A stretch of 64,000 bases of DNA, taken from Prorocentrum cordatum. Taxonomy: Eukaryota > Sar > Dinophyceae > Prorocentrales > Prorocentraceae. Both the position numbers and the translations under genes were made by a program. Positions within the stretch are counted from its first letter, which is position 1. Every line of letters starts with the position of its first letter. The notes beneath the pieces are model-generated. The model ran no database searches, was not told where the DNA came from, and saw nothing but the letters and a program-made list of their open reading frames with translations. The DNA is taken from assembly GCA_963575745.1 (NCBI GenBank), contig CAUYUJ010015837.1, forward strand, positions 1,773,040-1,837,039, read 5' to 3'. This document shows, piece after piece, positions 54,841 through 64,000 of the stretch.

Positions 54841-55359
54841 GCCAAGAGAGGTCGTGAGGAATTAAATTGGCGGGCGCAGCATCCAACATGCCCCCAATAT
54901 TCTGCCAGACGGCATGGGGAAGCGAGGCGAAGCCCGCCATAAGGGGTTCGGGCGCAACCAAGCAGCCAAGGGCGTTCGGGAAGTAACCGGGAGGAGTTAG
55001 CAGGCAGACCGCAGCAACGGCGGCAGGCGTTGAGTGGCAGGGAGGCGGCTTCAAGCCGCACACCTTCGAGAGACTCGAGTAGCACTGGCAGGAGTGGCCC
55101 TTCATGACGAGAGCCTTCCTCGGAGGGCAGACGCGGGCATCTCAGCGCCCGCTGAGGGTTGCCAAGGATTCCAGGCTCGAGCCTGACATGCCGGCAGAAC
55201 GCATCTAGAACTCGCTGGATGACGAGGGCACCGCGGCAAACCAGAAGATGTTGTTCAGCGAGGTCATGACCGTGAAAGGCAGCACTTGAATGATCAGACG
55301 AGGAACTGAACAAGATAACGGTGCAGCAGATTGGGGATCCCTGTGCAGGAGGTGCGAAA

Positions 55360-56020
55360 CAGCTATGGCGTGTCGGACCCAGAGCATCATGACAAGCATC
55401 CCGAACGTCAAGCAGTTCCCACATGCACTAGTGGACTTCAGGGATACTCACGCGGAAGGTGGACGCGACACCACGCGGTATTAGAGGGCCCCCAGGAAAG
55501 TTCGAATCGCGGGCGCGAAGAAGAGCATCTACCTCCAGAAGGTGCCCAAGAACATCAAAAAAGATGGCCCAGATGGCAAGCGAGCGGACCTACGACGAGC
55601 ACGTGGCGGCCACCATCCAGCACCTCCAGGCGGCGACGATCGATGACGATGGGCACTGGAGGTGCCCACCCCTTCCACCTAGACCTGCAAGGGGCCCCAA
55701 TTCCTTGGAGGTCGACGGGCTCACGAGGGCTTGTGGCCTGGGCAGAGACTGGGACCACGGCGGCAAGGGCGTCGGTGGTAGGGAGAGCAAGGGCAATGGA
55801 GGCAAAGGAGGAAAGACAGGAGGAATTACAGGTGGGAAGACGAACCAGACGGACACTGGACCCGAGCGTTTCCATTGCGGGCGCAGGTGCCACTACGCAA
55901 GGGGGGCCGCTGGCGCCCAGCCCAGGCGGACCGCAAGGCAGGACCCAAAGGGAGCGCAGGGGCCCCAGGGGCAAAGGCAGGGAACGGACCAGCCAAGGCG
56001 CTTCGGTCAGCGAGCTCTCA
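55360..56020 (+). pseudogene. copia gag remnant with zinc knuckle
   Basis: Segments read in different frames: IPNVKQFPHALVDFRDT (55394-55444), then IYLQKVPKNIKK (from about 55529), then after a frame change near 55560 MAQMASERTYDEHVAATIQ. These resemble the capsid end of dinoflagellate copia gag proteins. A Gly/Lys-rich linker (GGKGVGGRESKGNGGKGGK) leads to FHCGRRCHYARGA, a decayed CCHC zinc knuckle retaining CG..CHYAR. The knuckle would bind RNA in an intact element. Confidence 0.6.
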
Positions 56021-56189
56021 GCGCAAGTGGATGCTCGGTCGTTGGTGGGCTCTCCACCCGGCAGTGCGGCGGCATCAGCCGCAGGGCCCTCGGCCAGCCA
56101 GATCGGGGCACCTGGGCCCCAGGCGCAGGCGACGCCGGGAAGGGTCTCATCCACCGCGCAGCAGGCGACAACCGCCGAGTCCGATCTGG

Positions 56190-56449
56190 AGCCAGGCTAC
56201 ATTTTCGCGGTGACGGAGACGCCCAGGATCAGCAACGCGAGAACCGAGGGCGAGTGGACCAGCATGATGATGCTGACTGACAGACGCGTTGACGAGCATA
56301 CGCGTGGCCAGCACGATTTCCCGCGGGTGTCCAGAACACCCAGCAGGAACCCGAATTTGGCGGCGGCAAACGGCACCCCGCTGAAGCACTACGGCAAGAA
56401 GACGGCGGCACACTACATCGCGGGCAACCGCGAGATCCCCCCATCATGA
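56190..56449 (+). pseudogene. copia protease remnant
   Basis: In the frame ending at 56449, MLTDRRVDEHTRGQHDFPR aligns in character with the retropepsin active-site block, with DRR where DSG is expected, followed by NPNLAAANGTPLKHYGKK, typical of the copia protease second half. The loss of DSG means no protease activity. Confidence 0.6.
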
Positions 56450-56681
56450 GAGTCGGCAAGTTCCGAATGAGGCACGGCAGCCGAGTGGCGCGGCACGACG
56501 GACAAGCGGGAGCACGGCGACGCGAGGCGAAAGGACTCGTCAAGGTGGAGAATGTCAACGACCACGGTCGCGCCCAGGACTGCTCGATGGCGAGCGGCAC
56601 GATCGCTGCGCGAATTGGAGCAGCAGCCGCAGCGCGACCAGGAGAGGAGGGCGACGGCCGCGCAGTAGAGCGAGCGCTGCG

Positions 56682-57779
56682 ATGTGGACACTAGCTCAGG
56701 CAGCGGGGCCCCCTCCAGCGGCAGGTGGACCACTGGCGCAGGCAGCAGAGGCACGGCCAGCAGCGGATGCGCTGGCCGATGCGCCCACGGCGACCCCCGA
56801 CGATCGCGCCCACCCGGAACCCGAGGCGGCAGCGCGGGCGATCGCGGGGCCACGCGAACCGAGCCCAGAGGAGATTGAGAGGCACGAACTAAGGCACTAC
56901 CCAGCAGAACCCCGGCGCGAGGCCCGCGCGCAGGTGGAGGCCAATGACGCGGCGCACAGGGGGGGGGGTGACAGGGGGCGCCGGCATTTCGCTGATCAGT
57001 TTCGATTGCGGTCAGCCAGGAGAGAGGGCGATCCAGTCGACTTCGAGTTCGCGGTCGGGAACGACGCCTCCACGGGTCGCACGTGGATCGCAGCCGTGAT
57101 CAAGAAGGGCCGCAACGACCCTTGCACGGTAGCCTCAGCGGCGTCGCGGGCGGCTGATGCGGGGCACGCACGAGTCGCACTACAGCCGGCGGGAGCAGCA
57201 GAGTCGCCGCGCCTCACGGCGGCGAGGAAGAAGTCGCTGAACCACAGGATCTGCTGGGCCACCCGGGCGAGGCAGGCGGAGAGGCACATCTACATCTCCC
57301 AAGCCAACGGACGGGCAGAGAGCGCCACCCAGATAGCGACGAAGCAGGCGAGGACCCCCATCTTGGCGGCGCCGAAGAAGATGGGGCACCATCACTTCAA
57401 GTCAGCCCCCCCGTTCCTCGCGCGGCCCCAGCGCCTCGCAGCGCGGCCTTGCAGCAGGCGCGCAGCAAGGAAGGACACCAACCCGACGCCCGACGACAAG
57501 ACACACGTGCTGAAGCACCAGAAACCGATCGCGGCAGCCAACGAGGCGGTGATCCGCAGGCGGCCAAGAGCCCAGGTCAACAAACTGGAGCCCTCATTGC
57601 TGGAGGGCACCCGGCCGGGCAGAGACGCCAGGACCGACGGGCGCACTATCGGCGCCCCGACGGGAATCGCCAGATCCGGGGCGATCATGCGGAAGGTGGA
57701 GAGCAGAGAGCAAGCGTTGGGGCCCAGCCTCTGTTCGACAAGATGGCCCAGGCGCCGCGGTGGGCGACCCCGGCTTTGA
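56682..57779 (+). pseudogene. copia integrase remnant
   Basis: A 365-codon frame. EIERHELRHYPAEPRREA corresponds to the H-x3-H zinc-binding block, with both expected Cys positions lost. VDFEFAVGNDASTGRTW keeps the first catalytic Asp. HARVALQPAGAAES is the region of the second Asp, which is missing (PAG for TDG). ISQANGRAESATQIATKQAR holds the catalytic Glu region (NGRAE). Later the frame drifts into LNKLEPSLLEGT-like sequence out of the usual order, so the domain may be rearranged. Confidence 0.65.
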
Positions 57780-57919
57780 GGGGGGGGCCGCCGACGCGGA
57801 GATCGATCCAGGGACCGATCATCTAGGGGCCTGCCCAGGATAGCAGAGGCCCCGATGCCGGCCCAACCGGTCGAGGCGGCGGGGGCAGCAGCGCCGGCAG
57901 GAGGAGGAACCCCATAAAG

Positions 57920-59177
57920 ATGAGGAGCTCTATCGGGAGAAGGAACACCAGGAGGAGGAAGCCCGCAAGGAGGAGGAGCCACGGCAGGAGCTTCAGCAGC
58001 AACGCGCGCTCTCGGACCCGCGGCAGCAGCACCGGGACGCCCCGCAGCATTCGACGACATGGACGTCGATGGGGCCAGACTGCAAATAAGCGCTGCAAGC
58101 ATAGGTCACCTACGGACGTGGATCCATCGCCATGTGCGAGGAGGCCGACGGCGGAGGGCGACGAGGTCCACGCAGACGGAGGCGACGTCCAAAATGGCAG
58201 GGCGGAGCACTTCGAGAAGACCGCGGGCGACGGCAGGCAGATCGGCGAGATCGCCGAGGCGACCTCCAAGATCTTGACAAGCAAGCGGGTCGACATCAAC
58301 CAGGCCGACGGCAGCAGAAGGAGCCGGGGGGCCACCTGGGGATCCGAGCCGCAGACTTACGGGCATGAGGACTTTTCGGCCGCCACCCGGTCGTTACCAC
58401 ACCTAGAGGCGATGCTCGTCAACGCGGAGGCGAACAGCCACGCGGTGGCACTCGGCGGCTACAGCGAGGCATTCTACCGGGCGCCCCTGACGGAGGACAT
58501 GATCTTTTTGGAGCCACCGCCCGAAGCAGGAGCACCAGCAGGTCACGCGCGGGAAGCGCTGCGCGCGTTTCCAGGAGTCAAAGAGGCGGCCGAGGCATGG
58601 GGGGATGACGGCGCAGCGACGATGGAGCAGATGGGCCTCGATCTAGGGCGCCACGACGGTTGCGTTTTCACGATGGCCCGGGACAAGGTCGGGGCAGGGC
58701 GACACGCTCATGACGTCCTCGCAGCAGGGCCCTTGGAGCGGGCAGACCAACTACCGGCAGAAATGGGCGAGAAGTTCGGGCTCTCGGACGCGGTGAAGTT
58801 GCAGAACGCAGTCGACAGGGGCACGTTCCTGAGCGCACAGGTTCACAAGATCGAGGGCGGCTTTACAATCCAGGGCGAGACGTCGCCGATCGAGGAAGTG
58901 CGACTGGAGCTCGGGTTGCAGGCAGCGAAACCCTCAGTAGACCTGGGGACGAAGAACTAGGCCAAGCGGAAGGACGACGACGAGTTCCTGAACGCAGAGG
59001 GACACGGCGCACACAGGATGCGCGTGGGGGAGCCACTACACATGCCAAGCCACAGGGTAGACATACAGCGCGGAGTTGGAGCGCTTAGTCTCAGCATGTC
59101 CGCACCGACTCATAGAGACCAGCGTGGGCTGAAGAAGATGGCAAGGTATCTGACAGGGACCAAGGACGCGGAGTTGG
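57920..59177 (+). pseudogene. copia reverse transcriptase remnant
   Basis: The main frame runs 57920-58960. GGYSEAFYRAPL stands where motif A (DV.EAF) should be, with the Asp lost. ALRAFPGVKEAAEAWGDD corresponds to the ALYGLKQAPRAW block. RHAHDVLAAGPLERAD stands where VDD is expected, with one Asp replaced by His. A TAG stop at 58958-58960 interrupts the frame, which continues as HMPSHRVDIQRG and MSAPTHRDQRGLKKMARYL, the usual end of the domain, to a TGA at 59175-59177. A one-base loss there joins it to the RNase H frame. Confidence 0.8.
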
Positions 59178-59178
59178 T

Positions 59179-59745
59179 ATGACACCAGACAAACACACCG
59201 AACATATTGCGCAGTGCCGCACAGACGCAGACTCGGCAGGCAAAAAGGACGAGAGGATCTCAGCCAGCGGCGGCGCACTGAAGTACGACGGGTGCACTGT
59301 TCTGTCGCGGGCACAGCGCCAAGGCGGCGTAGCCATCAGCTCAGTGGAGCGCGAGCTGTACGCATTAGGACCCAGAACAGCCGAGGCGCTCGGAGCGGCA
59401 TCTCTGCTAAGCGAATGGCACGCGAACGCGACGCTTGCCCTGGGAAGCGAAAGCAGCAGCGCACTACACATCTTGAAGAAGAGAGGACAAGGTAAGATGA
59501 AACACATGGAGATCATATTCTTGGCCCTGCAGCAGCGGCGCGAGCAGAAGCGCCTGGAGTTCGAAAAGGTCCACGCGGACGATATAGAAGCAGACACGCT
59601 GACGAAGCCGATGATCCAGGAGAAGCTCGTGAAGTTCTCCCGCAGCGTAGGCTTAGTAGGCGGACCGTTCCGCCCACTTAGCGACGACGAACTAGCTGAG
59701 GCAGCCCGGAAAGCCGGCAGCAAGAAGAGAGGCTCGAGCCAGTAG
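59179..59745 (+). pseudogene. copia RNase H remnant
   Basis: The best preserved domain, 188 codons. It shows CRTDADSAGKKDERISASGG, AISSVERELYALGPRTAEAL (the SS.E.EL.A block with catalytic Glu), a SESSSALHIL stretch where an Asp is normally found, and FEKVHADDIEADTLTKPM, the AD.LTK ending typical of the family. It is one base out of frame with the reverse transcriptase. A 6-bp stem, AGCACC with GGTGCT (59757-59778), follows the stop. Confidence 0.85.
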
Positions 59746-60315
59746 AGTGGCTAGGAAGCACCAGCCCTGAGCGGTGCTGGTAGCAGCAGACATTAGACAG
59801 ACGGCAATGCCAACGTGCATTGTTCCACAGAGTTTTCCAGGATACCCCCACCCTTCACGATTCCTGTGCGCTAAGGAGCACCTGGCAGAACCGAGGGCGC
59901 GCTGAGGGCAAGAGTAGCATGCAGCATGTATGCTAGAGAACCAGAGGCAGCGGAGTAGCAGGGTAGGTAGAGACGCTGCTCCCAACCATCGGGTCGTTCC
60001 AGCTTGCTTCCCGCGCGCTGCATGGCATGAGCTTGATACGCGCCCTCTGCGGAGCCTCTCTGGCACGAAGAGCATCACCACATCACATACGTGCCGCCAT
60101 TTTTCTTCACGACTCGGAGGCGCGTGGATATTCCTCGTTCTTCCCCCCTCCCCCTCCTTGGACGAAGGTTTTTTTGCAATCCTTCGTTCTTCCCCCCTCC
60201 CCCCTCCTTGGCCCGACGCAGGAAGCACACGCGAATGGCCGCGCGGGCTGCGAGCCGCCTCGATCTGCGACTGGAGGGGGGCCGCGGCCCCACCAGCAGG
60301 GCCAGCTTAAGGAGA
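59746..60315. other. Intergenic stretch, no recognisable gene
   Basis: May hold the 3' end of the copia element. No repeat of this segment was found upstream of the element. Frames here have no domain. Confidence 0.4.
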
Positions 60316-60317
60316 AC

Positions 60318-60530
60318 CCCACCTCCTCCTCCTCCTCCTCCTCCTCCTCCTCCTCCTCCTCCTCCTCCTCCTCCTCCTCTCCCTCCTCCTCCTCCTCCTC
60401 CTCCCCCTCCTCCTCCCCTCCTCCTCCTCCTTCTCCTCCTTCTCCTCCTTCTCCTCCTCCTCCTCCTCCTCCTCCTCTTCCTCCTCCTCCTCCTCCTCCT
60501 CCTCCTCCTCCTCCTCCTCCTCCTCCTGGT
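60318..60530 (+). repeat. (TCC)n tract, about 210 bases
   Basis: Long TCC/CTC run with scattered CCC and TTC interruptions. It gives poly-Ser, poly-Pro, poly-Glu and poly-Gly frames on both strands that are not genes. Confidence 0.95.
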
Positions 60531-61150
60531 GGGCCGCACCCCGGTGGGCCCCCAAATGGCCCAGCGATAAGTAGCAGCAATCCTGTGGACAGTCGCTGGG
60601 GTCGCGTCGCCTCGCCCCGTTGGCCAGGCGGGCCTGGTGCCCTGATCGGCAGCTCAGGCCTGCTCAGGGCCGGGCGGCCCTGCTCGCACAGAGGGGGAGG
60701 GAGCTGCCACGCAGGGGAGCGCGAACTCATGTTGACGATGCTTTCCAAGGTGTCCAGGGTTCCCTAGATTTGCGAATGTCCCACACGGGCTTCAGAGACG
60801 AGGTCATGATTACCTTAGGTATCTCCGCCTTGTGGCCCCTGCACTTTCTTGCGGTCGAGTGCCCGGCCCTGCTCCAAGGCAGAATGTTTGGGGAGCGGCG
60901 GGGGGCGGGGGGCAGCGGAGTGGGGCGGAGCTGGGACGGGGGGGGAGGGCAGGGAGCGGAGGGGGCAAGGTAGAGGCGGGCAGGGGATGGGAGTCAGAAG
61001 AGCAAGAGGTCATGAGAGGGATACGTTCCAAGATCTCCTGGGTTTCCAGGAGTTCCGAGCTTTCCGCACGGGCTGCAGAGACGAGAGCCGCCAGGTGCTC
61101 TGGAAGCCCCGGAACGTGTCCTGAGCCGATCCTGTCATGACGAGACTCGT
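60531..61150. other. Intergenic stretch with a short internal duplication
   Basis: 60742-60805 and 61024-61085 share TCCAAG....CTGGGTTTCC-like sequence and CACGGGCTTCAGAGACGAG against CACGGGCTGCAGAGACGAG, about 280 bases apart. The DNA between is GGGGGCGG-rich. No gene is recognised. Confidence 0.45.
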
Positions 61151-61276
61151 TTTGGCAATTTCGTGTACCGTGTTCGTTGTTTCTTTCGTTTTGCAGCAAA
61201 GGTGGAACGAAGACAGAACGAGGGATGGCGAAAGCAAAACGAACATGGAAAACACGGTTTAGCTCGAGCCCTGATT
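61150..61276. mobile_element. Diverged relative of the MITE at 61706
   Basis: The right end, ACGGTTTAGCTCGAGCCCTG, and the interior (TTTCGTTTTGCAG, GCAAAACGAA) match the element at 61706-61829. The left terminal repeat is not recognisable, so the copy is old or truncated. Confidence 0.5.
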
Positions 61277-61705
61277 CTCGTCCTGATTGCATCAGACAGG
61301 CGCAGCGTTTGCGCAAATGCCACTTCAGACCAGCCGACCCCTCCTTTCGTGTCGGACGAAGGGGGGGGGATAGGGAAAGGAGGGGCTACGAAATCTGCTG
61401 CGTGCAGCCGGTCTCCGCCTCGCCGCCTGGGCTCACTCCTCGACACATCGGCGCCTCCCGGCGCCAGGAGGCGCCAGGAAAACCAGCTACATGAGTTGAT
61501 TCTCGACGCTCCCTTTTGCTATCTTGCACGCAAGACGCTGAAATAAGAAACAGTTTGGGTTCGGAAGGGCCTCGATGCTCCTTGAGTCCTTCCGTAGCTG
61601 TTCTTCTAGCCCTCCTCGTGAACGAAGGCGGCGCTGGGGCATGAAAGGGGTCCCGTCCCTTATTTGGCGCTCCTGGCTTCAACGGTCCGACTATACCCTG
61701 TCGCC

Positions 61706-61829
61706 CAGGGCTGGACCTAAACGCTGTTGTTCTGGATTTCGGCTATGTTTGATTTTTTCGTTTTGGCAGGGAGGTGCATGTAGAGCAAAACGAAAACAAA
61801 ACGAAAAACAACGTTTAGGTCCAGCCCTG
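61706..61829. mobile_element. 124-bp MITE with 8-bp target duplication
   Basis: Begins CAGGGCTGGACCTAAACG and ends with its exact reverse complement; the inverted similarity continues inward through TTTCGTTTTG. The insertion is flanked by identical CTGTCGCC at 61698-61705 and 61830-61837. It is too short to encode anything. An 8-bp target duplication is the size made by hAT-type transposases, so mobilisation by a hAT-like enzyme is a reasonable inference. Confidence 0.85.
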
Positions 61830-61837
61830 CTGTCGCC

Positions 61838-62135
61838 CCCCCCCCCGATCTGTGCCTCCCGCCCTGCGCTCTGACCCCTTGCGTGCCGTGCCGCCGCGGG
61901 GACCAGGCCGCGAGCGGCGGCGCGGGCGCCGCCGGGCCGCTCCTCAGCGACGATTACAAGGGACCGCGTGCGGGGAAGGGGGGGGCAGCCACGGCAGGCG
62001 GCGCGGGAGTTGGGTGGGGCTTCTCGGTCTCTTGTCGTGTCCTTGTGCTGTCTCGTTCCTATCATATTGCTGTTGTTTCTAACTCTATGTGTGTGTGTTG
62101 TTTTCTCTCTCTCTCTCACTTTCTCTGCGTTTGTG
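61838..62135. other. Intergenic stretch, no recognisable gene
   Basis: Contains a C run at about 61836-61846 and a TC run near 62105-62118. No gene recognised. Confidence 0.4.
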
Positions 62136-62139
62136 AATG

Positions 62140-62182
62140 TTTATATATATGTGTGTATCTATACATATATATATACATATAC

Positions 62183-62235
<53 letters not shown>
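62140..62235. repeat. (AT)n / (ATAC)n microsatellite
   Basis: ATATACATATACATAT passing into an uninterrupted AT run of about 45 bases. Short Tyr/Ile-rich frames across it are artefacts. Confidence 0.95.
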
Positions 62236-62238
<3 letters not shown>

Positions 62239-62349
62239 CTATGTATTCAGACGCACCTCTCCGAGGGAGTAGAACTCCTCGGGGCGATGAATTCCCGTCC
62301 CGCTCGGGATTTGTTTGGCCGTTTCGCTAGAGACACCCTCAATGTTCTG

Positions 62350-62395
62350 AAAAGCGGTGGCGCCCCTCACGCAGACCGCGACGTCAGGGGGAAAA
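62350..62395 (-). repeat. Single reverse unit of the 19285 tandem repeat
   Basis: The reverse complement reads CCCCTGACGTCGCGG and TCTGCGTGAGGGGCGCCACC, matching the core of the 70-73 bp unit at 19285-19535 with few changes. Confidence 0.6.
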
Positions 62396-62490
62396 CAGAC
62401 ACAGTTTTCCTCAAACAGTTTCAGATGAAAACGTCAAAGAAAAACAATGGAAGTCAATGATGTTGAACCCGATTCTTCAAATTAGCCTGG

Positions 62491-63465
62491 CGAAGGACCC
62501 AACCATATGCAGATGGGAATAAAGCAGTTGTAGGTACCGTCTTCGGTGAAGCCCCTTTGTAGGGCCACGAAACGCTGTACTGGGTGGGGGAGACGCATGC
62601 GGACTGCGCCACTGGAGCCTTCGGTGGAGCTCCCTATGGAGCCACGAAAAGCTGTACTGCGTAGCGCAGACGCATGCGGGCTGCGCCGCTGGGAGCCTTC
62701 GGTGGAGCTCCCCTATGGGGCCAGGAGACGCTGTACTCGGCGGGGGAGACGCATGCGGGCTGCGCAATTGGGGCTTTCGGTGGAGCTCCCTATGGGGCCA
62801 CGAAACGCTGTACTGGGCGGGGGAGACGCATGCGGACTGCGCCACTGGAGCCTTAGGTGGAGCTCCCGAGTGGGCCACGAAACGCTGCACTGGGTGTGGC
62901 GGACGCATGCGGGCTGCGCCACTGGGACCTTAGGTGGAGCGCCCTATGGGGTCACCAAACGCTGTACTGGGTGTGGCGGACGCATGCGGGCACCCCCGCT
63001 GGAGCCTTCGGTGGAGTTCCCTATGGGGCCCCACTGGGGCCTTCGGTGGAGCTCCCTATGGGGCCACGAATCGCTATACTAAGTGTGGCGGACGCATGCG
63101 GGCACCCCCACTGGGGCCTTCGGTAGAGCTCCCTATGGGGCCACGAAACGATGTACTGGCTGTGGCGGACGCATGCGGGCTGCGCCTCTGGGGCCTTAGG
63201 TAAAGCTCCCGATGGGACCACCAAGCGCGGTACTGGGTGTGGCGGACGCATGCGGGCACCCCCACTGGGGCCTCGGGAAAACTCCTTCTGGGGCAACGAA
63301 ACGCTGTATTGGGTGTGGCGGACGCATGCGGGCCCCCACTGGGGCCTTCGGTGGAGCTCCCTATGGGGCCACGAAGCGCTGTACTGGGTGTGGCGGGCGC
63401 ATGCGGGCACCCCCACTGGTGCCTTCGGTGGAGCTCCCTATGGGGCCACGAAACGTGTGAGGGGT
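62491..63465 (+). repeat. 77-bp satellite array 3 with left flanking motif
   Basis: About 11 copies of a 76-80 bp unit homologous to arrays 1 and 2: GTGGCGGACGCATGCGGGC, CACTGGGGCCTTCGGTGGAG, CTCCCTATGGGGCCACGAAA, CGCTGTACTGGG. The left flank carries CGAAGGACCCAACCATATGC (62491-62510). The last unit switches to CACGAAACGTGTGAGGGGTA, the array 1 version. No right-hand GAGGACCCAAC motif was found. The shorter period compared with 90 bp reflects loss of part of the linker. Confidence 0.9.
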
Positions 63466-63568
63466 ATGCTGGAACGGGTGATGATGATGGGTGGTTCTCG
63501 ACTTGTAATCGTAGAGCGATGGAGGGCCGTGCGGTCTGCAACCGCCAAGGCTCAAGCCTTTTCTGTGA

Positions 63569-64000
63569 GGGCCTCAGGCGGCCCACGCGCAGGGCGCGTG
63601 CAGGCGCTCGGTGGCCCATGGCGTGACGCTGGTCGCCTTCAACGCCTGCGCCGCCTGGCTGGGGCGCCTGTGGGGAGGCGCTCGCCCGCCGCCGGCTGCA
63701 CGGGCAGCTCTGGCGCCGCGGCCGGCGCCCGCTCCCGCGCCGCCAGCGCGGGGTTGGACGGCGGCCTCGCCGCCGCCCGTCGCGCAGGTCAAGGACCTCT
63801 GCGCGGCCATCGCCCTGTGCTCGCCAGCGCTGGCCCAGTCCGCCTGGCACACCTGCCCCGACCCGCGCCCGGCCTGCCCCGAGCGGGAGCCTGGGCGTTG
63901 GTCGTGGGGCGGCGAGCTGGGCTTCGGGCCGCTCGCGCTGTTCTTGTGGAAGGTGATCACCCATTGCGTGGCCGCGGCTTGCGGCCTGGCGCGCTGCCTC
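63569..64000 (+). CDS. Open frame running off the right edge, unrecognised
   Basis: 144 codons without a stop, starting just after a TGA at 63566-63568 and continuing past the window. It has no ATG in this frame, so its start must be upstream across an intron or it is a fragment. Codon use is strongly GC3-biased. An Ala/Pro-rich stretch (PAPAPAPPARGWTAASPPP) is followed by VAQVKDLCAAIALCSPALAQ, a Cys/Pro-rich patch (HTCPDPRPACPEREPGRW) and a hydrophobic segment ending GPLALFLWKVITHC that could be a membrane helix. It begins about 100 bases after satellite array 3. No family is recognised. Confidence 0.4.

Larger units (their letters stand above)
55170..59745 (+). mobile_element. Decayed Ty1/copia-type retrotransposon
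   Basis: Remnants of all pol domains occur in the Ty1/copia order: gag with zinc knuckle, protease, integrase, reverse transcriptase, RNase H. The coding potential is split over all three frames by stops and indels, and key catalytic residues are changed in each domain, so the copy is dead. No pair of long terminal repeats could be found by eye on either side: sequence after 59745 does not obviously recur before 55170. The left limit is therefore approximate. Codons remain GC-rich, consistent with long residence in this genome. Confidence 0.85.

Noticed and set aside
59746-60060. 3' LTR of the copia element
   Set aside because: No matching segment could be found upstream of 55360, so LTRs are not supported by eye.
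63541-63558. Possible spliced-leader relic, CCGCCAAGGCTCAAG
   Set aside because: It shares only GGCTCAAG with the leader; the CCATTTT core is missing.

Overview
The window looks like nuclear DNA of a dinoflagellate. Three near-perfect relics of the 22-nt dinoflagellate trans-spliced leader (dinoSL) lie in genomic DNA at 3614-3635, 10427-10448 and 50222-50243. Each sits just upstream of an intronless, GC3-rich reading frame. This is the expected signature of mRNAs that were spliced-leader capped, reverse transcribed and put back into the genome. The rest is gene-poor and full of low-complexity DNA and decayed retroelements. The species cannot be named from this sequence.

Genes. Three retroposed genes are supported: a PH-domain protein (3940-4776), an unrecognised acidic protein (10458-12290) and a small TKL-like protein kinase homologue (50342-51220) whose HRD catalytic Asp is Ala, so probably a pseudokinase. 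A minus-strand coding segment with strong GC3 bias (15213-15800) and a frame running off the right edge (63569-64000) are weaker candidates. No rRNA, tRNA or SL-RNA gene was found. The genes show no operon-like or pathway link to each other.

Retroelements. 55170-59745 is a dead Ty1/copia element in the order gag, protease, integrase, reverse transcriptase, RNase H, with stops, frameshifts and lost catalytic residues. A decayed non-LTR-like reverse transcriptase lies on the minus strand at 29722-30369. Three small inverted-repeat elements (3465-3600, 52904-53087, 61706-61829) look like foldback or MITE insertions; the last has an exact 8-bp target duplication.

Repeats dominate. (1) A composite dispersed element made of ordered modules (A, a GGA-rich tract, B = GGCCTCTTGGGG arrays, E, C, D) recurs in whole or part about every few kb. 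(2) A 77-90 bp satellite-like unit forms three homologous arrays (12994-14473, 25071-26592, 62485-63465) with shared flanking motifs. (3) A 4.9-kb TTGTGCG heptamer array fills 32390-37300 and creates artefactual ORFs of up to 840 codons on both strands. (4) A ~370-bp unit occurs five times between 43375 and 46640. (5) A ~0.6-0.85 kb segmental duplication lies at 39060-40740. Between these are GT, CAGA, GAC, AT and TCC microsatellites and stretches where nothing could be recognised.
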